From: Eubacterium sp.
Lineage (GTDB): Bacteria; Bacillota; Clostridia; Lachnospirales; Lachnospiraceae
Direction: 5' to 3'
Length of the DNA stretch: 6,721 nucleotides
Assembly: GCA_024697885.1 (NCBI GenBank)
Contig: JAILSA010000222.1
Span: 1-6,721 of the forward strand
The notes under the pieces were generated by a model. That model did not search any database, was not told the DNA's origin, and was given only the letters and a program-made list of their open reading frames with translations. Positions 1 through 6,562 of the stretch are shown piece by piece. The position numbers were made by a program, and so were the translations under genes. Every line of letters starts with the position of its first letter. The first letter of the stretch is position 1.

Positions 1-1142
1 CAGAAGAGGGCAAGGTCACCCTGAGAGTCTGGACCAAGGAAAAACGGGGGGACGATTTTACTATGTTTGTGTCGGTAAAAGATACGGGAATAGGAATTCG
101 CCCGGAGGACAGGGAAAAGCTGTTTGAATCCTTTACCCGCCTCGACGAGACGAGAAACCGCAACATTGAGGGAACAGGTCTTGGAATGTCAGTGGTCACC
201 AGACTTTTGGAGATGATGGGAAGTTCCCTCCAGGTGGAAAGTGAATACGGGGTTGGTTCTGTTTTCTCCTTTGAACTCAAACAGGGAATTGTGGACCAGA
301 CTCCGATTGGCAACCTAGAAGAGGGCATGAAGCAGAGTCTGGAAAATGAAGAAGAGGAGAAGTTCCTCTATGCCACAGGAGCCAGGGTTTTGTTGGTGGA
401 TGACAACAGCATGAACCTTAAGGTGGCCAGAAATCTCATGAAGAGAAATGGCATTGTGCCAGACGAGGCTCTGTCGGGAATAGAGGCTATTGAACTGGTG
501 AAGGAGAAGGTCTATGACATGATTCTCCTAGACCACATGATGCCAAAAATGGATGGAATCGAGACCATGAAAAAAATGCGAAGCGAGGGCCTGATTCCAG
601 AAAATTGTGTAGTTATTGCCCTGACGGCAAATGCTATTTCCGGTTCCAAGGAGAAGTATTTGGAGGCGGGATTTGATGACTATTTGAGTAAACCAATTGA
701 TGTGGCTCAAATGGAAAAGAAGTTTTACGAATGGCTTCCTAAGGGCAAATTAGAATGGAGAGAAAGCACTAATAATGTGAAAACAGAAGAGGTTGTAAAG
801 GCCCCTGTGGATGTGGATTTTGACAGAGAAGCAGGACTGGATTTTTGCAGTTGGGACCAGGAATTTTTCAGAGAAATCTTATCTGATTTTGTAGAAGAAT
901 ACCAGGAGAAAATAAAGACCTTAGAGGAGGATTGCCAGGAGGAAAACTGGTTCGACTTTGAGGTGAAAATGCACGGCCTAAAGAGCACAGCTAGAAGTAT
1001 TGGAGCTGGAAATTTGGCTAAGGAGGCCCAGGAGTTAGAAGAGGTAGCAGCGCAGGAGGCGGGGGACTTAGTCCGAGAGAAATATCCGACTTTTGCCAGG
1101 GACTACCGGGATTTAGTGAACCGGATAAGGGAGGAGTTATAA
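1..1142 (+). CDS. Hybrid sensor histidine kinase, 3' part (HATPase end - receiver - HPt), 5' truncated by window
   Basis: This is the C-terminal part of a membrane-type hybrid kinase. The frame is open from the left edge (first full codon at 3), and the residues before the Met at 63 already match the strand that follows the ATPase N box, so that Met is internal. Visible in order: G1 box DTGIGI (81-98), F-box-like LFESF, G2 box GTGLGM (171-188); a receiver starting ARVLLVDDN (about 381) with acidic pair DD, phospho-acceptor Asp at 531-533 in LLDHMMP, conserved Thr in ALTAN and Lys in LSKP; then an HPt domain (about 830-1139) with phospho-His at 972-974 in HGLKS. Family knowledge: phosphate moves His to Asp to HPt His, then to a separate receiver. 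The next gene, one base downstream, supplies such a receiver. Its sequence closely resembles the kinase at 2174-4873, so the missing half probably holds HisKA and a similar sensor region. No frameshift seen. Confidence 0.93.
   Translation, partial: EEGKVTLRVWTKEKRGDDFTMFVSVKDTGIGIRPEDREKLFESFTRLDETRNRNIEGTGLGMSVVTRLLEMMGSSLQVESEYGVGSVFSFELKQGIVDQTPIGNLEEGMKQSLENEEEEKFLYATGARVLLVDDNSMNLKVARNLMKRNGIVPDEALSGIEAIELVKEKVYDMILLDHMMPKMDGIETMKKMRSEGLIPENCVVIALTANAISGSKEKYLEAGFDDYLSKPIDVAQMEKKFYEWLPKGKLEWRESTNNVKTEEVVKAPVDVDFDREAGLDFCSWDQEFFREILSDFVEEYQEKIKTLEEDCQEENWFDFEVKMHGLKSTARSIGAGNLAKEAQELEEVAAQEAGDLVREKYPTFARDYRDLVNRIREEL
1127..1136 (+). promoter_or_regulatory. Ribosome binding site of the HD-GYP regulator gene
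   Basis: A purine run AAGGGAGGAG ends 7 bases before the ATG at 1144. It lies inside the last codons of the upstream kinase gene, which suggests translation of the two genes is coupled and supports the ATG at 1144 as the start. Confidence 0.8.
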
Positions 1143-1143
1143 G

Positions 1144-2151
1144 ATGGCAGATTGGGTAATCGTTGTAGACGATGACGAGACAAATTTAAAAATGGCGGGC
1201 CGGATTTTGAGTAAGGCAAACATGCGGGTGACTGCAATAAAATCCGGAAAGAAGCTCTTAAAGTATATTGAGGAGAATCAGGCCCCAGACTTGATTTTGC
1301 TGGATGTAAAAATGCCTGAAATGGATGGCTTTGAGACAATCAGGGAACTCAGAAAAATTGATAAGAGCAAAAATACTCCTGTGATTTTTCTCACGGCAGA
1401 TGAGAGCGAGGGAACTGAGGTCAAGGGCCTGTCCCTGGGGGCCATGGATTTTCTCAAGAAGCCTTTTGTGCCGGAGATTTTGATTCTTCGAGTGAGGCAT
1501 ATGATAGACCTAGACCACCTGCAGAGAAATCTTGAGGAGGAAGTTGCCAAGAAGACCAAGGAGAATGAAAACCTTTTTCTCCAGGTAGTTTCATCCCTGG
1601 CATCGGCCATTGACGCCAAGGACACCTATACCAACGGCCATTCCAACCGGGTGGCAGAATATTCTATGGAGATTGCCAGAAGAGCTGGCTACCAGGGGAA
1701 ATTTTTAGAGGACATTTACATGATGGGACTCCTTCACGACGTAGGCAAAATCGGTGTGCCAGATACGGTGATCAACAAGCCTGCCCGTCTGAACGAGGAG
1801 GAGTACAACCTGATTAAGACCCACTCTATTCAGGGTTTTCGCATTTTGGAAAAAATCAAGGAAATGCCAAAACTGGCCCAGGCTGCCAGGTGGCATCACG
1901 AGCGCTATGATGGGAAAGGCTATCCAGATGGCCTGTCAGGAGAGGATATTTTGGTGGAGGCCAGAATTATTGCTGTGGCAGATGCCTACGATGCCATGAC
2001 AAGTTTTCGTAGCTATCGTAATCCGCTTCCTCAGAATGTGGTGCAGGAGGAAATCGAGCGCTGTGCAGGAAGTCAGTTTGATCCCCAGTTTGCCAGAATT
2101 ATGCTGGAGATGATTGACGAGGACAAGGATTATCAAATGAAAGAAGCGTAG
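1144..2151 (+). CDS. Response regulator with HD-GYP output domain (predicted c-di-GMP phosphodiesterase)
   Basis: A 335-residue two-domain cytoplasmic protein of normal length for the REC-HD-GYP family. The receiver covers about residues 4-122: acidic cluster DDD at 9-11, phospho-acceptor Asp54 in LLDVKMP, Thr84, and Lys106 in KKPF. A short charged helical linker (about 124-145) leads to the HD-GYP domain (about 146-330): GHSNRV with His166, HD pair His198-Asp199 in HDVGKIGVPD, His227, His251-His252, the GYP signature in DGKGYPDGL (256-264), and Asp280 in the DAYDAMTS segment. All canonical metal ligands are present. Established for the family: hydrolysis of cyclic di-GMP to pGpG and/or GMP, controlled here by receiver phosphorylation. 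It starts one base after the upstream kinase stop and lies 22 bases before the second kinase gene, so all three are probably co-transcribed and either kinase HPt could phosphorylate it. There is no DNA-binding domain. The direct phosphodonor is inferred. Confidence 0.95.
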   Translation: MADWVIVVDDDETNLKMAGRILSKANMRVTAIKSGKKLLKYIEENQAPDLILLDVKMPEMDGFETIRELRKIDKSKNTPVIFLTADESEGTEVKGLSLGAMDFLKKPFVPEILILRVRHMIDLDHLQRNLEEEVAKKTKENENLFLQVVSSLASAIDAKDTYTNGHSNRVAEYSMEIARRAGYQGKFLEDIYMMGLLHDVGKIGVPDTVINKPARLNEEEYNLIKTHSIQGFRILEKIKEMPKLAQAARWHHERYDGKGYPDGLSGEDILVEARIIAVADAYDAMTSFRSYRNPLPQNVVQEEIERCAGSQFDPQFARIMLEMIDEDKDYQMKEA

Positions 2152-2163
2152 AGAAATCTGATT

Positions 2164-2168
2164 GGGGG
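2164..2168 (+). promoter_or_regulatory. Ribosome binding site that decides the start of the second kinase gene
   Basis: A GGGGG run sits five bases before the ATG at 2174. The in-frame TTG at 2162 is directly upstream of and overlaps this run, and has no Shine-Dalgarno sequence of its own, so the ATG at 2174 is preferred. Confidence 0.55.
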
Positions 2169-2173
2169 ATTAT

Positions 2174-4873
2174 ATGTGGATTATTAATTGTATTCTGATT
2201 ATTATGGGCGTCATCGCCAGTGTTATGGGTGTAAGCTTTTTTATCAGGAACAAAAAATCATCAGGAAACATTCGGTGGTACATTTGTTTCTGCGGAGTTT
2301 TTTCGGGACTCTGGTGTCTGAGCTACGCCCTGGTTGGCATGAGTTATAATTTATCTCTGTGCGATTATTTTCGCAAGATGGGATGTTTTTCGGTCAATGC
2401 CTTTTTGGTTTCAGAGGTCTTTTTGGTGACGGAAATGTCATCTGCCAAAAAGGTCTATGTAAATTGTGCCAAGATTTTTTCCCTGATAATTTCGGTGATT
2501 GATTTTATCTTTTATTCCAACGAGGGAATTGATATTTATTACAGGCTAGAGGGTTATACGACTTGGAAGGCCAATACAGCCAATACTTTTCCAAGAAACA
2601 TTCAAACTGCCTATATTGTTCTTATTTTCCTGACTCTGATTTCTTTTGGAATCACCTGGATTATTAACACGAAGGTCAAGCGTTTGAGACACTTTTTTGT
2701 ATTTGTTTTTATATCTAATTTTATTCTCTTGTTTTTTACCATTCCGGATACATTTTTGCCGGCCAGGGGTTATTATGCCATTCCAACATCTGGAATCGGG
2801 GCGGCCACCTGCACCATGGTTATGTGGTACGGGGCAACTCAGCTCAGCTCCTTTGACATCCGAATGGGTAATATTAAGGAGAAAATTTTTGATTTTATGG
2901 AGGCGGGAATTATTGTTTTTGACCTCAACCGCCAGACTGCCATTATTAATGAATATGCCAAGCTCTGTGACGACAGGCAGGACAAGGAAATGCTGGAGCT
3001 AGATGACTTTTTTTGCATGGATAAGGCCATGGTTGATGAGGCTTTTGAGAGCTCTAAGGACAGGGTTTACGGTGTCAAATTATGGGACAAGACGGAGTCC
3101 ACAGCATACTCTGTCCAGATCAGTGCGGTAAAGGACAATTTTAATGAGATTTTTTGCTATATCTGTGTTTTTTCAGATATTACAAAAGAGGTCAATGCTA
3201 TTTCAAAGTTTGAGGTGGCATCCGAGGCCAAGAGTCGATTTTTGGCCCAGATGTCTCACGAAATCCGAACACCTATTAATGTGGTGCTGGGAATGAATGA
3301 GATGATTATGCGGGAGGCGGAAAACCAAAATATTCAGGAGTATGCCCAAAATATTGATTCGGCGGGAAATACCCTTTTGACTATTATTAATAGTATTTTG
3401 GATTTTTCCAAAATCGAGGATGGAAAAATGGGCATTGTGCCAGTGAAGTACGATACGGCATCCTTTGTCCACGACCTGGTGAACTCGGTGGCCCAGAGGG
3501 CGGATGACAAGGGCTTGAAGCTTGAGGTTCAGGTGGATGAAAATCTTCCATGTGCCATGATTGGAGACAATGTCAGAGTTGCCCAGGTGATTATGAATCT
3601 TCTTACCAATGCAGTGAAATATACGGAGAAGGGCTATATTCGCCTCACTATTCGGTGCATAGGCCAGGGGCCAAACCATGTGAAGTTTGAGGTCAAGGTG
3701 AAGGATACAGGTATTGGAATCAAGGAGGAGGACACCCGCAAATTGTTTGAATCCTTCGAGCGCCTAGACGAGATTCGCAACCACAACATTGAGGGGACAG
3801 GTCTTGGGATTTCTATCGTCACGAGCCTATTGAATATGATGGGAAGTTCCCTCAAGGTAGAGAGTACCTACGGCGTGGGATCTGAGTTTTCCTTCTCTCT
3901 TGAGCAGGGGATTGGGGATCCTACCCCAATTGGAAACCTGACAGAGAGACTGAAAAACAGGCAGCATAATTTGAAAAAAGAAGACCTCTTCCAGGCGGCC
4001 CAGGCCAGGATTTTGGTGGTGGATGACAATGAGATGAACCTTAAGGTTATGAGAAATAAGTTGAGGCTCTTTAAGATTAATCCAGACCTGGCAAATTCAG
4101 GCAGAGAAACGGTGGAGATTATGAGGAATAAGGTCTACGACATTGTTCTTATGGACCACATGATGCCGGAGATGGATGGAATTGAAACCTTGAAAAATCT
4201 CCAAAAAGAAAATCTCATAGGAGAGGGTACTTATGTGATCGCTCTGACGGCCAATGCGGTGGTGGGAGCCCGTGAGACCTACCTAGAGGCGGGATTTTCT
4301 GATTACATGTCCAAGCCTGTGAATATTAGAAGGTTAGGGGATTGCCTTTTGAAATATTTGCCGAAAACTGCTTTCGTAGAAGTTGAGGAGACTGAGGAGG
4401 ATGAGGAGATTATGGAATTTTCCCCTGAGGAGGATGAAGATGTCATGGAGTTTTCCCCTGAGGAGGATGAAGATGTCATGGAGTTTTCTTCTGAGGAGGA
4501 GTCACCAAAGGATGACGAATTTGGCCACAAGTTAAAGAGACTTGAGTTGGGAGGATTTGATGTGAAGGCGGGGCTTGCCTACTGCGGCCAGGACCGGGAT
4601 TTTTACCGTGATATGCTGAGAGAATATGTGGTATCTAGCCATGACAAGATTCGGAATCTGACCAAGTTTTTACAAGAGAAAAATTGGCACGAATACGAGG
4701 TTTTGGTCCATGCTTTGAAGAGTAATTCCAAGATGATTGGAGCCGTGATGATAGCCAAAAAGTCGGAACTTATGGAGAGGGCTGCCAGTGAAGAGAAGGA
4801 AGATTTTATTCAAAAAAATCACGATAATCTCATGAATTTAATTGAGGACACCGTGGCCCTGATTAATCGATAG
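2174..4873 (+). CDS. Hybrid sensor histidine kinase: 7TM - PAS - HisKA - HATPase - receiver - HPt
   Basis: An 899-residue membrane kinase counted from the ATG at 2174; the frame extends to a TTG at 2162 that lacks a ribosome site. Seven hydrophobic segments lie at about 3-24, 35-56, 66-86, 97-114, 143-164, 174-190 and 201-221, resembling the 7TM sensor region of some histidine kinases. A PAS-like domain (about 236-340) ends in VFSDITKE. HisKA carries His362 in MSHEIRTP; the ATPase has N-box Asn479, G1 DTGIGI from 511 and G2 GTGLGI from 541. The receiver (about 608-725) has Asp661 in LMDHMMP and Lys714. An unusual acidic linker (about 735-780) holds three 11-residue repeats. The HPt has His846 in HALKS. 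All phosphorelay residues are intact. It is a paralogue of the kinase at the left edge: 63 of 81 residues match from the G1 box onward. It follows the HD-GYP gene by 22 bases, its likely relay partner. The ligand is unknown. Confidence 0.95.
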   Translation: MWIINCILIIMGVIASVMGVSFFIRNKKSSGNIRWYICFCGVFSGLWCLSYALVGMSYNLSLCDYFRKMGCFSVNAFLVSEVFLVTEMSSAKKVYVNCAKIFSLIISVIDFIFYSNEGIDIYYRLEGYTTWKANTANTFPRNIQTAYIVLIFLTLISFGITWIINTKVKRLRHFFVFVFISNFILLFFTIPDTFLPARGYYAIPTSGIGAATCTMVMWYGATQLSSFDIRMGNIKEKIFDFMEAGIIVFDLNRQTAIINEYAKLCDDRQDKEMLELDDFFCMDKAMVDEAFESSKDRVYGVKLWDKTESTAYSVQISAVKDNFNEIFCYICVFSDITKEVNAISKFEVASEAKSRFLAQMSHEIRTPINVVLGMNEMIMREAENQNIQEYAQNIDSAGNTLLTIINSILDFSKIEDGKMGIVPVKYDTASFVHDLVNSVAQRADDKGLKLEVQVDENLPCAMIGDNVRVAQVIMNLLTNAVKYTEKGYIRLTIRCIGQGPNHVKFEVKVKDTGIGIKEEDTRKLFESFERLDEIRNHNIEGTGLGISIVTSLLNMMGSSLKVESTYGVGSEFSFSLEQGIGDPTPIGNLTERLKNRQHNLKKEDLFQAAQARILVVDDNEMNLKVMRNKLRLFKINPDLANSGRETVEIMRNKVYDIVLMDHMMPEMDGIETLKNLQKENLIGEGTYVIALTANAVVGARETYLEAGFSDYMSKPVNIRRLGDCLLKYLPKTAFVEVEETEEDEEIMEFSPEEDEDVMEFSPEEDEDVMEFSSEEESPKDDEFGHKLKRLELGGFDVKAGLAYCGQDRDFYRDMLREYVVSSHDKIRNLTKFLQEKNWHEYEVLVHALKSNSKMIGAVMIAKKSELMERAASEEKEDFIQKNHDNLMNLIEDTVALINR
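4394..4492 (+). repeat. 33-bp tandem repeat, three copies, in the receiver-HPt linker of the kinase
   Basis: Three in-frame units of 33 bp (4394-4426, 4427-4459, 4460-4492) encode EEDEEIMEFSP, EEDEDVMEFSP and EEDEDVMEFSS. Units 2 and 3 match at 31 of 33 bases, both differences being adjacent C-to-T changes at the end of the unit; unit 1 is more diverged. A further GAGGAGGAG follows as the start of a decayed fourth unit. Since the period is a multiple of three, copy-number change would alter linker length without breaking the frame. Confidence 0.93.
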
Positions 4874-4921
4874 AAAATCTCTGAGAATTTGGTTTATTTC
4901 CTATGATTTTGGGGAGAAATA

Positions 4922-4930
4922 TGGTAAAAT
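4922..4930 (+). promoter_or_regulatory. Possible extended -10 promoter for the chemoreceptor gene
   Basis: The sequence TGGTAAAAT gives a TG extension followed by the hexamer TAAAAT at 4925-4930, about 58 bases before the ATG at 4989. The -35 region at proper spacing (around 4902-4907, TATGAT) is poor, so the assignment rests on the extended -10. The surrounding 115-base gap (4874-4988) is AT-rich and shows no convincing terminator, so readthrough from the kinase operon remains possible. Confidence 0.4.
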
Positions 4931-4973
4931 TAAGTTAATATTATTTCGGTGGAATTTAAAATTGAATTTGAGT

Positions 4974-4983
4974 AGAGGAGGAG
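4974..4983 (+). promoter_or_regulatory. Ribosome binding site that decides the chemoreceptor start
   Basis: AGAGGAGGAG is a near-perfect Shine-Dalgarno sequence whose AGGAGG core (4976-4981) ends 7 bases before the ATG at 4989. It lies downstream of the in-frame TTG at 4962, ruling that codon out as the likely start. Confidence 0.88.
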
Positions 4984-4988
4984 AATTT

Positions 4989-6443
4989 ATGAGTAAAGAA
5001 CAATTTAGAAGAGCCAACAAAATGGCCTTTATTATTAATCTCCTAATTTTGATATCAGCCATGCTTTTGATGATATTTCAGGGGGTGGAGATTGGGTTTA
5101 ATGTGGGTATTATTATCGAGATGATTGCAACCTGCTTGGGTTACGGAGCTCTGATGGTGGGAATTACCAAAGGACGAGATAACAAGTTGGGAGTTACAGC
5201 GATTCTCACTGGCTCTGCCTTTGTGTACTTGGTGGTAATCCTGGTGCAAAATCAATTTGTGTTTTTTTCCTATGGAATTCCAATTTTGATTTCTAGCATG
5301 GTTTATTTGAACCTTAAAGTTCTTAAATTTGGGCTGAGTGAATTGGCAGTAACTTACATCATTCTCTTTGCCCGCAATGTGGCTGCGGGAACAGCGGCAC
5401 TGAAGGAAGCCGTTGTGGATACCGTTGTTATTATCCTCTGCCTGGCTGCCACCTACTATGTGGTAAAACTCTTGGTTTCTTTTACCAGGGAGAACATGGA
5501 AAAAATTGAGACCACTTCACAGGAGCACAAAAAGATTTCGGATAATATTATTGAGACGGCCAACCGCATTGGTCAGTATTTCCAAAATGTTAATGCCAAC
5601 ATGGAGACCTTGAAGGACAAGGTTTCTGGAAACAAGGATGCCATGGTGGAAATCGCAGGAAATACAGAGACAACAGCTCGCGGAATTGATGTTCAGGCGG
5701 AGAAATGTCGTGAAATCATGCAACAGACTGAGGCGACGAATGTGAGCAAGGACCGAATGATCCAGGCCACAGAATCTGCCAGACAGACTATCTCTGACGG
5801 AAATGAAGTTTTGATGGAACTCAAGGAGAGATCCCAGGAAGTAGAGCGAGAGAGTAGGGATACTATTGAGGCCACCAATCAGGTAAATGAAAAGATCAAG
5901 GAAGTTCAGACCATTGTAGCATCTATTATTGCAATCTCTGGTCAGACCAACCTCCTCGCCCTAAACGCTTCTATTGAGGCGGCTAGAGCCGGTGATGCGG
6001 GCAAGGGATTTGCCGTTGTGGCAGAGGAAATCAGAGCCCTGTCAGAGCAGACCAACGAGGCCTCTGGCAAGATTACCCAGATCATCCAGGAACTTACGGA
6101 GGATGTAGGTGTTACAGTAACAAGCATTGAGAATATGATGGAATCTGTAAAGGAACAAAATCGCATGATTGTTTCCACCGGTGAGAGATTCGATGATATC
6201 AATGAAAATGTGGATAATCTTCTGACAGAGTTTGCTGGCCTGGAGCAGGGAGTAAATGCAATCTCCAGGTCTACAGTAGAGATTAATGAGAGCATTGAAA
6301 ATCTTGCCCACAACAGTCGAAATATTGCAGACCTTACAAAAGACGGAGAGTCTGCAGCCATGGATGCCGTGTCCTCCTGTCAGGATATGGGGGATGCCCT
6401 TACAAACATTTACGGTGCAGTAGAAGAATTGACAGCAAATTAA
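4989..6443 (+). CDS. Methyl-accepting chemotaxis protein with six-helix membrane domain
   Basis: A 484-residue chemoreceptor from the ATG at 4989. The N-terminal half has six hydrophobic segments at about 12-30, 35-58, 67-86, 90-107, 114-132 and 141-162, with only short loops, so there is no Cache or four-helix ligand domain outside the membrane. No clear HAMP domain follows; the sixth helix leads straight into a long coiled coil (about 163-480). The signalling tip is unmistakable: QTNLLALNASIEAAR with Glu330, then GKGFAVVAEEIRALSEQ. This tip binds CheA and CheW in the family. The protein ends GAVEELTAN without an NWETF-type methylation-enzyme tether. Expected role: an inner-membrane receptor controlling CheA activity and flagellar switching, sensing perhaps at or within the membrane (inference). 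It has its own strong ribosome site, a possible promoter, and a terminator just downstream, so it may be an independent unit next to the c-di-GMP signalling genes. Confidence 0.95.
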   Translation: MSKEQFRRANKMAFIINLLILISAMLLMIFQGVEIGFNVGIIIEMIATCLGYGALMVGITKGRDNKLGVTAILTGSAFVYLVVILVQNQFVFFSYGIPILISSMVYLNLKVLKFGLSELAVTYIILFARNVAAGTAALKEAVVDTVVIILCLAATYYVVKLLVSFTRENMEKIETTSQEHKKISDNIIETANRIGQYFQNVNANMETLKDKVSGNKDAMVEIAGNTETTARGIDVQAEKCREIMQQTEATNVSKDRMIQATESARQTISDGNEVLMELKERSQEVERESRDTIEATNQVNEKIKEVQTIVASIIAISGQTNLLALNASIEAARAGDAGKGFAVVAEEIRALSEQTNEASGKITQIIQELTEDVGVTVTSIENMMESVKEQNRMIVSTGERFDDINENVDNLLTEFAGLEQGVNAISRSTVEINESIENLAHNSRNIADLTKDGESAAMDAVSSCQDMGDALTNIYGAVEELTAN

Positions 6444-6449
6444 GGCATT

Positions 6450-6490
6450 CCGCAAAGATGCAAGACTTGTAAGCCGGTCTTGACTTGCGG
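6450..6490 (+). other. Interrupted stem-loop in the chemoreceptor 3' untranslated region
   Basis: Nested inverted repeats: outer arms CCGCAA (6450-6455) and TTGCGG (6485-6490), inner arms CAAGAC (6461-6466) and GTCTTG (6477-6482), with an asymmetric internal loop (five bases versus two) and a ten-base apical loop. It begins seven bases after the stop codon and has no T-run, so it is not itself a terminator. It could protect the mRNA 3' end or be part of a small RNA; the function is unknown. Confidence 0.55.
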
Positions 6491-6497
6491 CCATTAC

Positions 6498-6535
6498 AAA
6501 GAGTCTATTTTGCATAGGTGGAATAGACTCTTTTT
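6498..6535 (+). terminator. Rho-independent terminator of the chemoreceptor gene
   Basis: A perfect 12-bp inverted repeat, AAAGAGTCTATT (6498-6509) and AATAGACTCTTT (6522-6533), encloses a 12-base loop. The right arm runs into five consecutive T (6531-6535). It lies 55 bases after the chemoreceptor stop codon. The stem is AT-rich but long. Confidence 0.87.
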
Positions 6536-6562
6536 GCAATTGTGGAATGATTTTAGTATAAT
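6534..6562 (+). promoter_or_regulatory. Near-consensus sigma-A promoter upstream of the transposase
   Basis: A -35 box TTGCAA (6534-6539) and a perfect -10 box TATAAT (6557-6562) are separated by the ideal 17 bases. Transcription would start near 6569, about 50 bases before tnpA. The -35 box overlaps the last two T of the preceding terminator. It may be the transposase promoter or a chromosomal promoter that now reads into the element. Confidence 0.7.

Noticed and set aside
63..65. Met codon at 63 as the true start of the first kinase
   Set aside because: The frame is open back to the left edge, and residues before it align with the ATPase strand preceding the G1 box in the paralogue; starting here would cut the ATPase domain in half. 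It is an internal Met of a truncated gene.
2162..2173. TTG at 2162 as start of the second kinase
   Set aside because: No Shine-Dalgarno sequence precedes it, whereas GGGGG is placed before the ATG at 2174, which begins the first hydrophobic segment directly.
3203..3679. Antisense 158-residue frame
   Set aside because: It lies entirely opposite the HisKA and ATPase domains of a clear kinase gene and has no recognisable motif.
4394..4492. CRISPR-like array
   Set aside because: The three 33-bp units are contiguous without spacers, in frame and coding; this is a coding minisatellite.
4303..4530. Antisense serine-rich 75-residue frame
   Set aside because: The Ser repeats are simply the complement of the acidic GAG/GAT repeat on the coding strand; no ribosome site or family resemblance.
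4874..4900. AAAATCTC/GAGAATTT near-palindrome as terminator of the kinase operon
   Set aside because: The stem is short and imperfect, with no proper loop and no T-run directly after it.
4925..4951. Sigma-28 (flagellar) promoter for the chemoreceptor
   Set aside because: TAAAATTA resembles the -35 part, but the -10 at the right spacing (TTTCGGTG) matches GCCGATAA poorly; the extended -10 sigma-A reading is simpler.
4962..4988. TTG at 4962 as start of the chemoreceptor
   Set aside because: The strong AGAGGAGGAG ribosome site lies downstream of this codon and is correctly spaced for the ATG at 4989.
6042..6539. Antisense 165-residue frame across the chemoreceptor 3' end and terminator
   Set aside because: Shadow of the coiled-coil coding region; composition unlike a real protein and it crosses the terminator hairpin.
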